Assembly: GCA_030651305.1 (NCBI GenBank)
Contig: JAUSCI010000025.1
Location: 1 to 50,284 of the forward strand
Origin: Sulfuritalea sp.
GTDB lineage: Bacteria; Pseudomonadota; Gammaproteobacteria; Burkholderiales; Rhodocyclaceae
DNA: 50,284 nt
Direction of reading: 5' to 3'
Shown here: piece by piece, positions 35,588-44,920 of the stretch
Layout: every line of letters starts with the position of its first letter
Position numbering within the stretch: the first letter of the stretch is position 1
Notes under the pieces: model-generated
The model's input: the letters and a program-made list of their open reading frames with translations, nothing else
Told to the model about the DNA's origin: nothing
Databases searched by the model: none
Position numbers and translations under genes: made by a program

Positions 35588-36799
35588 TCAGCAGAGCCAT
35601 TTGCGCAACTGCTCGCATACCTTGGCGTTATCAAGCAGATCCAGGTGATTCATGCCGTGGCCGATCCACCACTGCGATTCGGGAAAATCCAGGCACCGCT
35701 TCGCATCCTTGTGCCGGCCCAGTGCGCTGCGCAAAGGCACCAGCCCGTCGCCCAGCAGCGGTTCGCCCGGATTGTCCGCCGCTTTCGCGATCGTGACGCC
35801 TGCCGCGTAGCACTTCACGCCCTCCGGCAACGCGACGAACGTGCCTTTCATCGAGCGCGCAAAGCGGTCGCCATGTTGCCAGTCGGCATCGAGGATGCTG
35901 CCGTGGCGAAGATCGGTAATGCCCGCACTGCGAATCTTCGCCAGGCGGGCCAGCGCAGCCGTATAGGGACTGACTTCGAGCACCATATTGACCCAGTTGC
36001 CGCCGCGCTCCAGCGGGGCGCCGTGATGCGGGGTGCCGAGAAATACCATTTGCCGCAGGTGTTGCAGCCATGTCTGTCCGGCCAACTCGCCGTAGTGGCA
36101 GGCACTGCGTGCAACCAGTCCGCCCATGCTGTGCCCCACGATTACCAGCCTCTCCACGGGGACGGGCCAGGCCTGCAACAAGGTTTCGATGATGTCGGCA
36201 AAGCCACGGCCGTTGCGCGAAACATGCTCGCCGCTGTTGTAGTGCAGATAGAGCGGAGTGAAGCCGGCCGCGCTCGCCAGTGATTCGCCATGGTCGTGCC
36301 CGTTGCGACGCCATTGCAGATCGTTCATGCAAAGCCCGTGCACCAGCAGCAGTATCCTGCCGCCGGGCTTCGCAATGTCCGCCGCCAGACTTTGCGCCGT
36401 CAGGGACAGCGGACGCCCGTCGTGGCGCAACTGCATCATGATGGCCAACGGGTTCTTGCTGGCGGCGAGGTGATCGCCCAATACGCCGTTGAGCGCGGCA
36501 AGCACTGCTTCGCGCTGGCTTGATGACGATGCCGGTTGCCGGTCGAGAAGCGGAGTCAACTGGGCGAGCAGCGCATCGATGCCGCTGCCGACCAGCCGTG
36601 TCGTGCCCTGTATGGTGCGATAGACCAGCCCGGTAATTCCCCTGGTCGGTTCCTGGCTATGCTTTCCGACTATTCCCGGGGCGCGCGAGATGTTGTGGTG
36701 CATGGTCTCGACCAGTCGGGTCAGACCGAGCGTTGCATCGATGGCGAGGCGGCTCAAGCCGCGGACGTCGGCAGGACGGATATGGGATTGTTTGCTCAT
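35588..36799 (-). CDS. PGAP1-like alpha/beta hydrolase (lipase/esterase)
   Basis: A 403-residue hydrolase. A ~150-residue N-terminal helical region precedes the core. The core has LLLVHGLCMNDLQW (oxyanion), the Ser nucleophile in IVGHSMGGLVARSAC, FLGTPHHGAPLERGG as in lipases, an Asp region GDGLVPLRSALG and the His in GHGMNHLDLLD. The triad is complete. It may act on lipid esters in the cell envelope or on stored lipid; no signal peptide is clear. It is the second lipase-type gene in this region. Confidence 0.85.
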   Translation of the reverse strand: MSKQSHIRPADVRGLSRLAIDATLGLTRLVETMHHNISRAPGIVGKHSQEPTRGITGLVYRTIQGTTRLVGSGIDALLAQLTPLLDRQPASSSSQREAVLAALNGVLGDHLAASKNPLAIMMQLRHDGRPLSLTAQSLAADIAKPGGRILLLVHGLCMNDLQWRRNGHDHGESLASAAGFTPLYLHYNSGEHVSRNGRGFADIIETLLQAWPVPVERLVIVGHSMGGLVARSACHYGELAGQTWLQHLRQMVFLGTPHHGAPLERGGNWVNMVLEVSPYTAALARLAKIRSAGITDLRHGSILDADWQHGDRFARSMKGTFVALPEGVKCYAAGVTIAKAADNPGEPLLGDGLVPLRSALGRHKDAKRCLDFPESQWWIGHGMNHLDLLDNAKVCEQLRKWLC

Positions 36800-36859
36800 G
36801 GCAGAATTGCCGGTTCGCGCATCGTTAAAATGCTTTGTCTGTCATTGGCCTATTATCCC

Positions 36860-37753
36860 ATGCGCCACTTGTTGTCTTCGCAGCTGCAACTCGTTGTTGC
36901 CGTTCTCGTCTGCCAGCCGGCGCGTGCCGAAATAGTTGTTACCGATGCCGGTGGCGTCAGTCTCAAGCTCGTCGCGCCGGCGCGGCGCATCGTCAGCCTG
37001 GCGCCGAACATTACGGAATTGTTGTTCGCCGCCGGCGCGGGAGATCGGGTGGTGGGGAATGTCGATTACGGAAACTATCCGCCGGCGGCGAAAGCCCTGC
37101 CCAAGGTGGGAGGATCTTCCAATCTCGATCTGGAAGCCATCGTTGCCCTCAAACCCGATCTGGTAATGGGCTGGGAAAGCGGCAACTCTCCGGCTTCGAT
37201 CTCCCGTCTGCGAAGCATGGGTTTGAAAGTTTACCTTTCCGAGCCGAACCGGATTCAGGACATTGCCGGCGACCTGGAGCGCATCGGCCATCTGGCTGGA
37301 ACGGAGGTGACGGCCAACGCGGCAGCCAAGGCATTTCGCGAACGCTATTCAAGCCTGGAGGACCGCTACAGCCTGCGACCGCCGGTGAATGTGTTCTATC
37401 AGATATGGAAGCAGCCCCTGATGACCGTCAATGGCAAGCAGATCATCAGCGATGCCATTCATCTGTGCGGTGGACGCAACGTGTTTTCCCAACTGCCGAT
37501 ACTGGCGCCGACCGTCACCGTGGAAGCGGTCATCGCCGCCAATCCCGAGGTCATCGTAGCCAGCGGCATGGGCGAGGCGCGGCCGGAATGGCTGGACGAC
37601 TGGAAGCGCTGGCGCACCCTGTCCGCGGTGGCGCGGGACAACCTGTATTTCGTCCCGCCGGACCTGATCCAGCGCCACACGCCGCGCGTTCTGGATGGCG
37701 CCGAAAAGCTCTGCATGCATCTGGAAGCAGCGCGCGGCAAACGTGCCAGATAG
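36860..37753 (+). CDS. btuF: Periplasmic cobalamin-binding protein, BtuF-like
   Basis: A 297-residue substrate-binding protein of the helical-backbone metal/cobalamin class. A signal peptide (QLQLVVAVLVCQPARAE) is followed by RRIVSLAPNITELLFAAGAG, VGNVDYGNYPPAAKALPKVG, LDLEAIVALKPDLVMGWESG and a C-terminal lobe with NVFYQIWKQPLMTVNGKQII. It would feed the BtuCD transporter at 45042-46836. BtuF is not next to btuCD here but 7.3 kb away. The start is uncertain: ATG 36860 gives a good signal peptide, while ATG 36830 adds ten residues. Iron-siderophore or heme binding is the alternative. Confidence 0.82.
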   Translation: MRHLLSSQLQLVVAVLVCQPARAEIVVTDAGGVSLKLVAPARRIVSLAPNITELLFAAGAGDRVVGNVDYGNYPPAAKALPKVGGSSNLDLEAIVALKPDLVMGWESGNSPASISRLRSMGLKVYLSEPNRIQDIAGDLERIGHLAGTEVTANAAAKAFRERYSSLEDRYSLRPPVNVFYQIWKQPLMTVNGKQIISDAIHLCGGRNVFSQLPILAPTVTVEAVIAANPEVIVASGMGEARPEWLDDWKRWRTLSAVARDNLYFVPPDLIQRHTPRVLDGAEKLCMHLEAARGKRAR

Positions 37754-37773
37754 GGGTTGCCGGAAGAGCGGAC

Positions 37774-38175
37774 TCAGCGGGAGTTGAATGTCTCTACCAG
37801 CTTGAGGAGTTTTTGCTGATGCTCTTGCGCCTGGAGTTCGGCTTTGCGCCGCTCGGCCTGTTTCCGGAAGCGCTCGCGCAGACTGTCGACGGCCTGCTTT
37901 TGCTGTTCGGGAGTCACGATTCCGGCGGGGTTGCCGTCGAGGTCGAAGCGGGTTGTTCCCTGTGACAGGGCCTTGAGATAACGGGTGGATGCGGTGTGGG
38001 TTTTGAGGGCATGGTGCAACTGCCCGGCGCCGATGCCTTGCAGGCGCTCACGGATGGACTTGTGAACTCCAATGGCGAGGGGCTGGCAATCGCGGAAGAC
38101 CGCGAACGTCGCGATCAGGGTTTCCAGAGCGGTGTTCTTCGGACGACGGGGAGGCAAGGGCGCGATATCGGTCAT
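37774..38175 (-). CDS. ProQ/FinO-domain RNA chaperone
   Basis: A 133-residue protein that is almost entirely a ProQ/FinO domain: PLAIGVHKSIRERLQGIGAG, LHHALKTHTASTRYLKALSQ, FDLDGNPAGIVTPEQ. A charged helical tail rich in Arg, Lys and Gln follows. Minimal ProQ proteins of this size bind structured small RNAs and mRNAs. It is convergent with the btuF-like gene. Its regulatory targets cannot be told. Confidence 0.9.
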   Translation of the reverse strand: MTDIAPLPPRRPKNTALETLIATFAVFRDCQPLAIGVHKSIRERLQGIGAGQLHHALKTHTASTRYLKALSQGTTRFDLDGNPAGIVTPEQQKQAVDSLRERFRKQAERRKAELQAQEHQQKLLKLVETFNSR

Positions 38176-38263
38176 GCGGACGAAGCTATGCGGATAACAA
38201 GATGTCTACGGTATCAGAGGTGACAGCGGGAGCGAAGAATTGTTGAGCAGAGCCTGCTGATTT

Positions 38264-39976
38264 CTAGTGGCGCAACTTGGCGTAAGCCGCCAGCAATCGC
38301 TGGTGCAGATCGCAGCCCTTGAGACCCATGCCCGGTGTCTCGATGCCGAAGAAGCGTTGCTCCTGCCGCAGCATGGCCTCGGCCGTCGCTACGCTGGCGC
38401 GGCCGTAAAGATGTTCCAGCGCATTGCGGTGTCCGTCGGCGCTGCCTAGCTCCATCAGGGTCTCGATGCAGCGATAAACGAGGCGGCGGTTGGTGTCGAG
38501 CTGCTCGAAGTGGCGCACCCATTCGCAACCATCGCGGATCGCCTCATCGTCACCGATGGCCAGGGCCAGCAGGGTCTTCAACTCGCCCACCCGCAGGTCG
38601 CTCCATAGCGAGCCTTCATCGGCGGCCAGCCCGATCAGCGCAGCGACGGGCTTCTGGTCCTGCAGGTCAAGCTCCGTCAGCGTCTCCAGCAGATCGGCGC
38701 ATTCGTCGTCGTCCAGTTCCGGCAGGTGCAGGATGGCCTCGCGGATCGTGTTGCCGACGCTGTTGTTCTCCCATTCCAGATCATCCAGCGGGTAGATTTC
38801 CGACATGCCCGGCACCAGAATCCGGCAGGCATAGACGCCGAGGTGACTGAAGTCGGCGATGTAGATGTCGTGGCCGGTGCGATGCACACAGTCCACCAGC
38901 CACCGGTAATCTTCCGCGGTGGTGTCGCTGAAATTCCAGTCGCAGAATTCGAAATCCGGCCTGTCGCCGAGAAAGTTCCAGCTGATGATGCCGCTGGAAT
39001 CGACGAAGTGGATTTCGATATTGGGCGAGGCGGCGATTTCGTCGAGATCGAAGCCGGGCGCAGGGAAGCCGGCGAGCGCGTCGAGGCCACGGCCCTGCAG
39101 CAGTTCGGTGAGGGCGCGTTCGAGGGCGATCTCGAAACGCGGATGGGCACCGAAGCTGGAGAAGCAGCCTTGATCATCGGGGTGGAGCAGGGTGACGTTC
39201 ATCACCGGATATTCGCCGCCGAGCGAGGCATCCTTGACCAGGATGCCGAATCCCGCCTGGCGCAGGCCGCCGATGCCGGCCGCGATGCGCGGATAGCGGG
39301 CAACCACCTGCTCCGGCACATCCGGCAGGCAAAGGCCTTCGCTGATGATGCGAAACTTGATGTGGCGTTCGAGAATTTCCGACAGGGCCTGGGTGCGGGC
39401 CTCGGTTTCCGTGTTGCCGGCCGACATGCCGTTGCTGACGTACAGGTTGCCGATGATATTGACCGGAAACCAGACAGTCGCGCCGTCGCGCTGTCGAACG
39501 TAGGGCAGGGAGCAGATGCCGCGCTCTGCATTGCCCGAATTCAGGTCTATGAGGACATCGGCATCGATGGAACTGTCTGGGTTGTAAAGCTGGCGCAACT
39601 CGGGGGTCAGCAGTTGTTCCGGCCATTCACCGTTTTCGCCGGGCTGAAACCAGCGTTCCCGCGGGTAGTGGGCAAAACTGCGTCGGGCAAACTGATCGCC
39701 CAAGTAATAGTGCGTCCAGAAATAGTTGCAGGAAAGGCGCTCGAAGAATTCGCCCAGGGCGCTCGCCAGGGCGGCCAGCCGCGACGCCCCCTTGCCATTG
39801 GTGAACAGCAGCGCACAGTCCCGGTCACGCACATGCACCGACCAGACGCCATCCACCGGATTCAGCCAGGAGCGCTCCTCGACATGAAAATCGAGGGCTT
39901 CGAGCTTGCCCTGCATGGTGGCAATCGACGATTCGAGCGAGGCATCCTTGCCCGGGATGAAGCTTTCTGTTCGCAT
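38264..39976 (-). CDS. ycaO: YcaO-domain protein (S12 methylthiotransferase accessory factor)
   Basis: A 570-residue protein close in length and layout to E. coli YcaO (586). It opens SFIPGKDASLESSIATMQGK and continues with ALLFTNGKGASRLAALASAL, GEFFERLSCNYFWTHY and NIIGNLYVSNGMSAGNTETE, followed by FGAHPRFEIALERALTELLQ, HFVDSSGIISWNF and HLGVYACRILVPGMSEIYP. The ATP-binding Glu residues of the YcaO fold are in these segments. A helical C-terminal domain follows. E. coli YcaO stimulates RimO, and rimO is at 15915-17261. It is not next to a natural-product cluster. Confidence 0.93.
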   Translation of the reverse strand: MRTESFIPGKDASLESSIATMQGKLEALDFHVEERSWLNPVDGVWSVHVRDRDCALLFTNGKGASRLAALASALGEFFERLSCNYFWTHYYLGDQFARRSFAHYPRERWFQPGENGEWPEQLLTPELRQLYNPDSSIDADVLIDLNSGNAERGICSLPYVRQRDGATVWFPVNIIGNLYVSNGMSAGNTETEARTQALSEILERHIKFRIISEGLCLPDVPEQVVARYPRIAAGIGGLRQAGFGILVKDASLGGEYPVMNVTLLHPDDQGCFSSFGAHPRFEIALERALTELLQGRGLDALAGFPAPGFDLDEIAASPNIEIHFVDSSGIISWNFLGDRPDFEFCDWNFSDTTAEDYRWLVDCVHRTGHDIYIADFSHLGVYACRILVPGMSEIYPLDDLEWENNSVGNTIREAILHLPELDDDECADLLETLTELDLQDQKPVAALIGLAADEGSLWSDLRVGELKTLLALAIGDDEAIRDGCEWVRHFEQLDTNRRLVYRCIETLMELGSADGHRNALEHLYGRASVATAEAMLRQEQRFFGIETPGMGLKGCDLHQRLLAAYAKLRH

Positions 39977-39988
39977 GGGGATGTCCCT

Positions 39989-40858
39989 CTAAGCTTCCTG
40001 TGACAATTCGGTGAAATCGCGGATAAGTTCATCCAGCTTTTGCTGGGCATGGGCGCGCTGCGCCGCTGTGCTCATGGCATGGATGGCCACGGCGATTTCC
40101 GCCGAGGCGCGACGCAGGGCAACCGCCCGAGCCAGTCGCGTTGGATCAGTAGGCATGTCGAAGCGCGCCGCGTAATCGCGCAGCAACTCAATGATTCGCT
40201 CGCGCGGCGGGCGCTCGTGCTGCACCTGGCGCACCAGGACGAGCCAGTCGCGCTGGCGTCGCAGTCGTTCTTCGTACCAGAACTGGCTGCCTGCGCTCTG
40301 GCCGTTGATGAGTTGTCGCAGCGTTTCCTTCTGTTCGCCGCTGAAGTCGCCGAACCAGTATTCGGCCCGCTCCAGCACGCGCTTGTAGCGCGCCTTGCGC
40401 CGCCCGCTTTCGCCCTCGGCGAGTTGCGCCTCCTTGGCATGATCGGCGTTCTTTTCCGCCTGGCGCCCGGCCATGCGCTCGATCTGCTCGGTGCTGACGG
40501 TAAGCAGGAAGTCGGCGATGTCCGGCGTCGCCTGTTCGGCCAGCGTCCTTCCGCGGCGGATGATGCCGTCGCCGAGCAGTAGCGCATCGGCGGCCGTGGG
40601 TTTGCCGGCGACGAACTTCCGGCCCTGGCGCAGCAAGGCAAGGTAATCCGGCAACTGGGTCTTGCGGTGCCAGGCATGGAAGCTGGCCAGACGCTCGCGC
40701 GCCAGTGCGTCCTGTTCCGGCGACATGGCGAGGTAGTTGTCAATCCACCAGCGGACCAGACTGTCGGCATTGGCATAACCGAGGCGCGCTCCGCTGCAGC
40801 CCTGCATGAGCAGGCCGGCGATGAGAATGGGCAGCAGGTGAGGGATAAAACGGTGCAT
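39989..40858 (-). CDS. DUF6279-family lipoprotein
   Basis: A 289-residue lipoprotein. The signal peptide ends in the lipobox LLMQGC near residue 21. The mature part begins ARLGYANADSLVRWWIDNYL and AMSPEQDALARERL, the recurring opening of DUF6279 lipoproteins, then long charged helices. ATG 40858 gives the proper signal; longer frames do not. Function is unknown. The stop codon lies 12 bp ahead of the ycaO start on the same strand, so the two may be co-transcribed. Confidence 0.82.
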   Translation of the reverse strand: MHRFIPHLLPILIAGLLMQGCSGARLGYANADSLVRWWIDNYLAMSPEQDALARERLASFHAWHRKTQLPDYLALLRQGRKFVAGKPTAADALLLGDGIIRRGRTLAEQATPDIADFLLTVSTEQIERMAGRQAEKNADHAKEAQLAEGESGRRKARYKRVLERAEYWFGDFSGEQKETLRQLINGQSAGSQFWYEERLRRQRDWLVLVRQVQHERPPRERIIELLRDYAARFDMPTDPTRLARAVALRRASAEIAVAIHAMSTAAQRAHAQQKLDELIRDFTELSQEA

Positions 40859-40955
40859 GGAGGATGAGAAATTCAAGGTGTCCGGGGAATCCGGATCGTG
40901 GCCGTTAGTTTGCAGGCTGCGAGCGGGTGCCACTGCCGCAGAGGCCGGCAGCTTT

Positions 40956-41621
40956 TCACTTGATGCGCTTGGCGCTCCGCCCGCGAAACGCCAGGGCCAT
41001 TTCAAATGCCGCGCGCGTGAATGTCAGAACTTCGGCGAACTCCTTGTCGGTCAGGCTGCGCGCCTCGTCATCACCCCGGTAGATATTGGCGAACTCGCGT
41101 TCGCGCGCGGACTGGATCAGCAGCTTGCCGACACCGAGTCCTTCCAGACTGCGCCACAGGTCCGGATTGGAACTGCGGGTGAACTTCATGACGAAGCCGA
41201 CCGGGTCGTTGCGGCCAAGGACTGCGGCCAGGCGCAGAATGAGTTCGAAGGGAACGGCGATGCGGCCATTTTCCCAGGCTTCGATCAGGGACGGGTCCTT
41301 GAGGTTGATCGCCGTCCCCACTTCGGTGATGGTCAGGCCTGCCGCTTCGCGTATGCGGCGCAGAGTCGCTCCCGTCCTGGTCCACACACCGGGTTCGGAC
41401 AAACCCGGCAGCAGCGCCCTGGCGATCTCGGTCGCGGTGCGCAAGGTTCTTGCGGCGCCAACCGTGGTGGCGCCCATGTCGAGTACCTTGCCGGCCATCG
41501 CGCGCATCTGATCGACCAGGCCCGACTCGGCGTGCTCTGGCGCGGGTGTTTTCGACGTCGGCTTTGCCGCCCCGTGCTTTCTCGCGGGCGCCTTGCGCTT
41601 GGGGGTTGTGCTGCCGACCAT
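40956..41621 (-). CDS. XRE-type helix-turn-helix protein
   Basis: A 221-residue protein. The first ~30 residues are Lys/Pro/Ala-rich. A helix-turn-helix lies at about residues 83-137: TGATLRRIREAAGLTITEVG, TAINLKDPSLIEAWENGRIA and VPFELILRLAAVLG. The C-terminal half is helical without a recognised ligand domain. It probably binds DNA, but the target is unknown. It is 34 bp downstream of dksA on the same strand. Confidence 0.8.
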   Translation of the reverse strand: MVGSTTPKRKAPARKHGAAKPTSKTPAPEHAESGLVDQMRAMAGKVLDMGATTVGAARTLRTATEIARALLPGLSEPGVWTRTGATLRRIREAAGLTITEVGTAINLKDPSLIEAWENGRIAVPFELILRLAAVLGRNDPVGFVMKFTRSSNPDLWRSLEGLGVGKLLIQSAREREFANIYRGDDEARSLTDKEFAEVLTFTRAAFEMALAFRGRSAKRIK

Positions 41622-41654
41622 GACGTCTGTTCTGCGGAAGCGATGCGTGCCTGA

Positions 41655-42080
41655 CTACTTGCCTTGTATCCGCTGGCGGGACTCGTGGCGCTCCTGGGCC
41701 TCGATCGAGAACGAAGTCGTCGGACGCGCCAGCAGGCGTTTCAGGCCGATCGGATCGCCGGTCTCCTCGCAGAAGCCGAATTGGCCGCTTTCGATGCGCC
41801 TCAACGCGGCTTCGACACGCGGCAGCATCTTGCGTTCACGATCGCGGATGCGCAGCTCGAGTGCGTTTTCCTCTTCTATGGTGGCGCGGTCGTTGGGGTC
41901 GGCTTCTGCCTCGCCATCACGCAGATGATCGATGGTCATGGTGGCGTTGTCGAGAAGATCCTGGCGCTGCCTGCGCAACAGATCGCGGAAAAAGTCGAGC
42001 TGTTCCGCGTTCATGTAGGAACGAACGGGCATCGCCAGCAGGGCTTTCTCGCTCAGTGGTTTGGTTGTTGTGGTTGGCAT
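41655..42080 (-). CDS. dksA: DksA transcription factor, single-cysteine type
   Basis: A 141-residue RNA-polymerase secondary-channel factor. The coiled coil carries DHLRDGEAEADPNDRATIEE, whose D...A tip residues are needed with ppGpp. The globular end reads FGFCEETGDPIGLKRLLARP and TTSFSIEAQERHES, with one Cys where E. coli DksA has four, so no full zinc site is present. Single- and two-Cys DksA proteins are known and less redox-sensitive. ATG 42080 is chosen; an upstream extension to 42167 is not family-like. It would act on promoters such as the tRNA promoter at 18661. Confidence 0.92.
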   Translation of the reverse strand: MPTTTTKPLSEKALLAMPVRSYMNAEQLDFFRDLLRRQRQDLLDNATMTIDHLRDGEAEADPNDRATIEEENALELRIRDRERKMLPRVEAALRRIESGQFGFCEETGDPIGLKRLLARPTTSFSIEAQERHESRQRIQGK

Positions 42081-42278
42081 CGGGTGTTTTCCTGGGGCTC
42101 TGTTCGGTAGCGGGTGGCAAGGCGGACATTCGACTGGCGGTGAATATGCCGTTCGTGGTAGTAGCAAGGGGGCACTTCATTTGCCGCCCCCGGAAAGTCG
42201 ATACTCGCTACTCTATCGAAAGTCCGGGCGCACGTCAGAGGAATCTGTCCGATTGTTTTTGCCAGGGCAGTCGCCGCT
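42081..42278. other. Gene-free stretch between iorB-like and dksA genes
   Basis: 198 bp upstream of dksA and past the 3' end of the molybdenum hydroxylase gene. I see no coding frame or strong hairpin; it presumably carries the dksA promoter. Confidence 0.5.
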
Positions 42279-44432
42279 TCACGCCCGGCCCAGATCGTGG
42301 TGCTTGAGCGGCAGCGAGCGGATGCGTTTGCCGGTGGCGGCAAAGAGGGCGTTGCACACGGCCGGGGCCAGCGGCAGGATGGCCGGCTCGCCGTGTCCGC
42401 CCCAGAAGCCGCCGGTCGGCACCAGCACGGTTTCAACCTTGGGCATCTCGGCCATCTGCGGCAGACGGAAATCGTGGAAGTTCGATTCCACGATGCGCCC
42501 GTTCCTGACGTTGTTCTCCTGGTAGAGGATGGCCCCGAGGCCGTAGATCACGTTGCCCTCCGCCTGCGCGCGGCAGGTATCGGGGTTCACCACATGACCC
42601 GAGTCGATGGCGACGACAATGCGCTGCACCTTGACCTCCCCCTTGGCGCTGACCGATAGCTCGGCCACCATTGCAGAGAAACTGCCGAAGCCGTCGGCGA
42701 GCGCAAGACCGCGATGAACACCCGGCGCCAGCGGTGTTCCCCAGGCCGCCGCCTTGGTCACGGCTTCGAGGACGAGACGGTTCTTGTCGTCTGGCTTCAA
42801 CATCGCCAGCCGGTATTCGAACGGATCCCGGGCCGCGGCGACGGCCAGCTCGTCGATGAAGCACTCGCGGTAGAAGGCATTCTGCTGGCCCGGAGCGCGC
42901 CAGAAGCCGACCGGAACGTGGCCATTGCGCATGGCGTAGTCGACCTGCTGATTCGGCACCGCATAGGGCATGTCGGTGAACGAGCGCACCGCCGTAAAGT
43001 CGATGCCCTCCTTGTTGAGCGCTCCCGGCATCAGAACCTTGAGGATCGACGGACAGGCGATCCGGGTGTGCATCGCGATGAGATTGCCGCTGGCATCGAG
43101 ACCGGCCTTCATGCGCACCACGCTGGCCGGACGATAGTAGCCGTGCTGCATGTCTTCGGCGCGCGACCACATCGTCTTCACTGGCGTTCCCGGCATCGCC
43201 CTGGCGATCATCACGCCGAGCTTGACAAAGTCCTGCGGCCCGCCGCGGCGACCGAAGCCGCCGCCTAGCATCATCTTGTGCACTTCGATCTTCTCCAGCG
43301 GCAGGCCGGAGGTCTCCGCCGCGGCGGCCATCGAGGCTTCGCCGTTCTGCGTCGAGGTCCACACTTCGAGAAATCCCTCCGGCTTCAGCCACGCCGTGCA
43401 GGTTTGCGGTTCCATGGTGGCGTGGTTGAGGTAGGGCGATGAATATTCGGCCTCCATCACCATCTTTGCTGTGGCCAGCGCCGTATCGCCAGCGCCGACT
43501 TTTCTGGCCTGCGGCAAGTTCGGATCGGCCAGGCCTTCGCGCAGCATGGCCATGATGCTCGCCGTCGACGCTTCGCCGTTGGCGCCTTCATCCCATTCGA
43601 TCTTGAGCGCCTTCAGTGCCTGGTCGGCACGCCACCAGCTGTCGGCAACGACGGCGACGAAATCGGCCTCGCGCACGATCTTCTTCACGCCGCGCATTTT
43701 TTGCGCCATGGCGGCATCGAGACTCTTCAGCGTGCCGCCGAATACCGGGCACTGCGCCACCGAGGCGTGCAGCATGCCGGGCAGCGCCACATCGACACCG
43801 AATACCGGCTTGCCCATCACCTTGTCCGGGATGTCGAAGCGATGCACCGGCTTGCCGGCGATCTTCCAGTCCTTCGGGTCGCGCAGGACAATGTCCTTGG
43901 GCGGCGCCAGCCGGGCGGCCTCGGCCGCCACCTCGCCATAGCGCAGCTTGCGCTGGCTCGGGCCGTGAGTGATGACGCCGCGGTCGACGGAGCATTCGGC
44001 CGCCGGCACCTTCCAGCGCGCGGCGGCGGCGCTGATCAGCATCATGCGCGCGGCAGCACCGGCCTTGCGCACGTAATCCTGCGAGCTGCGCACACCCTGG
44101 CTGCCGCCGGTGGACATCGAACCCCAGATGCGCTTGCGGCGAATGTGTTCGTTCGGCGAAGCAAACTCGGAACTGACCCTGGCCCAGTCGCAATCCAGCT
44201 CTTCGGCCACCAGTTGTGCCAGCGCCGTGTAGGTGCCCTGTCCCATTTCCGAGCGGGCGATGCGCACCACTACCCGGTCATCGGGATGGATCACCACCCA
44301 GGCATTGACTTCGGTGACCGGTGCCCGCGGGGAAATCGATGCCCTGGCAAGCAGCGGGAAGGAAAATTCGAGCGAGAGTCCGCCGCCCAGCGCAACGGAT
44401 GCCTTGAGAAATTCGCGACGAGTGATGATCAT
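42279..44432 (-). CDS. iorB: Molybdenum hydroxylase large subunit (isoquinoline 1-oxidoreductase beta-like)
   Basis: A 717-residue molybdopterin-binding subunit of the xanthine oxidase family. The N-terminus carries a Tat signal (TRREFLKASVALGGGLSLEF), placing the enzyme in the periplasm. Cofactor segments include SEMGQGTYTALAQLVAEEL, GGGFGRRGGPQDFVKLGV and GFWRAPGQQNAFYRECFIDE. It probably hydroxylates an aldehyde or N-heterocycle; the substrate is unknown. It begins 5 bp after the small-subunit stop codon. Residues near 310-317 read KVGAGDTA and are encoded by a copy of the 25-bp dispersed element (43479-43503). Confidence 0.9.
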   Translation of the reverse strand: MIITRREFLKASVALGGGLSLEFSFPLLARASISPRAPVTEVNAWVVIHPDDRVVVRIARSEMGQGTYTALAQLVAEELDCDWARVSSEFASPNEHIRRKRIWGSMSTGGSQGVRSSQDYVRKAGAAARMMLISAAAARWKVPAAECSVDRGVITHGPSQRKLRYGEVAAEAARLAPPKDIVLRDPKDWKIAGKPVHRFDIPDKVMGKPVFGVDVALPGMLHASVAQCPVFGGTLKSLDAAMAQKMRGVKKIVREADFVAVVADSWWRADQALKALKIEWDEGANGEASTASIMAMLREGLADPNLPQARKVGAGDTALATAKMVMEAEYSSPYLNHATMEPQTCTAWLKPEGFLEVWTSTQNGEASMAAAAETSGLPLEKIEVHKMMLGGGFGRRGGPQDFVKLGVMIARAMPGTPVKTMWSRAEDMQHGYYRPASVVRMKAGLDASGNLIAMHTRIACPSILKVLMPGALNKEGIDFTAVRSFTDMPYAVPNQQVDYAMRNGHVPVGFWRAPGQQNAFYRECFIDELAVAAARDPFEYRLAMLKPDDKNRLVLEAVTKAAAWGTPLAPGVHRGLALADGFGSFSAMVAELSVSAKGEVKVQRIVVAIDSGHVVNPDTCRAQAEGNVIYGLGAILYQENNVRNGRIVESNFHDFRLPQMAEMPKVETVLVPTGGFWGGHGEPAILPLAPAVCNALFAATGKRIRSLPLKHHDLGRA
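43479..43503. repeat. 25-bp dispersed element copy inside the iorB-like gene
   Basis: It matches 10120-10144 at 23 of 25 positions, the best match outside the 9.9-11.1 kb patch. In the gene's direction it encodes KVGAGDTA, in the same frame as the copy at 5297. A further partial GCCAGCGCCG lies immediately to its left (43474-43483). Confidence 0.65.
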
Positions 44433-44437
44433 GGCGC

Positions 44438-44920
44438 TCACCCCCGACCTTTCTTCACTGCCGCCGGCGACAGCGGCTGGGCAGCGACGGCATGGATTGC
44501 CGCGCGCACCCTGGTGTAGGTTCCGCAGCGGCACAGGTTGGTCAACGCCTGGTCGATCTCGGCGTCCGAAGGCTTGGGCTTCTCCTTCAGCAGCGCCGCC
44601 GCAGACATGATCATGCCGGTCTGGCAATAGCCGCACTGCGGCACTTCGTGCTCGATCCAGGCTTCCTGCAGGCGGTGCAGACCGCTCTTGGCGAGGCCCT
44701 CGATGGTGACCACCTTTTTTCCCACCGCGGCTGAAGCCGGCACCACGCAGGAGCGCACTGCCACGCCGTCGACATGTACCGTGCAGGCGCCGCACAGCGC
44801 AACACCGCAGCCGTACTTGGCGCCGAGCAGGCCGAGGTGGTCGCGCAACACCCACAGCAGAGGCATCTCCGGCTCGACATCGACCTGATGCGGCTTGCCG
44901 TTTACGTTCAGCTTGAGCAT
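44438..44920 (-). CDS. iorA: Molybdenum hydroxylase 2Fe-2S subunit (isoquinoline 1-oxidoreductase alpha-like)
   Basis: A 160-residue protein with two [2Fe-2S] domains. The plant-ferredoxin-like part has [17 protein letters not shown]. The helical part has [17 protein letters not shown] and [14 protein letters not shown]. These eight Cys match xanthine-oxidase-family small subunits, which carry electrons from the molybdenum centre. ATG 44920 is preceded by a GGGGAGG-like site. The large subunit follows 5 bp downstream and carries the Tat signal for the complex. No cytochrome c partner gene is adjacent. Confidence 0.92.
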   Translation of the reverse strand: MLKLNVNGKPHQVDVEPEMPLLWVLRDHLGLLGAKYGCGVALCGACTVHVDGVAVRSCVVPASAAVGKKVVTIEGLAKSGLHRLQEAWIEHEVPQCGYCQTGMIMSAAALLKEKPKPSDAEIDQALTNLCRCGTYTRVRAAIHAVAAQPLSPAAVKKGRG

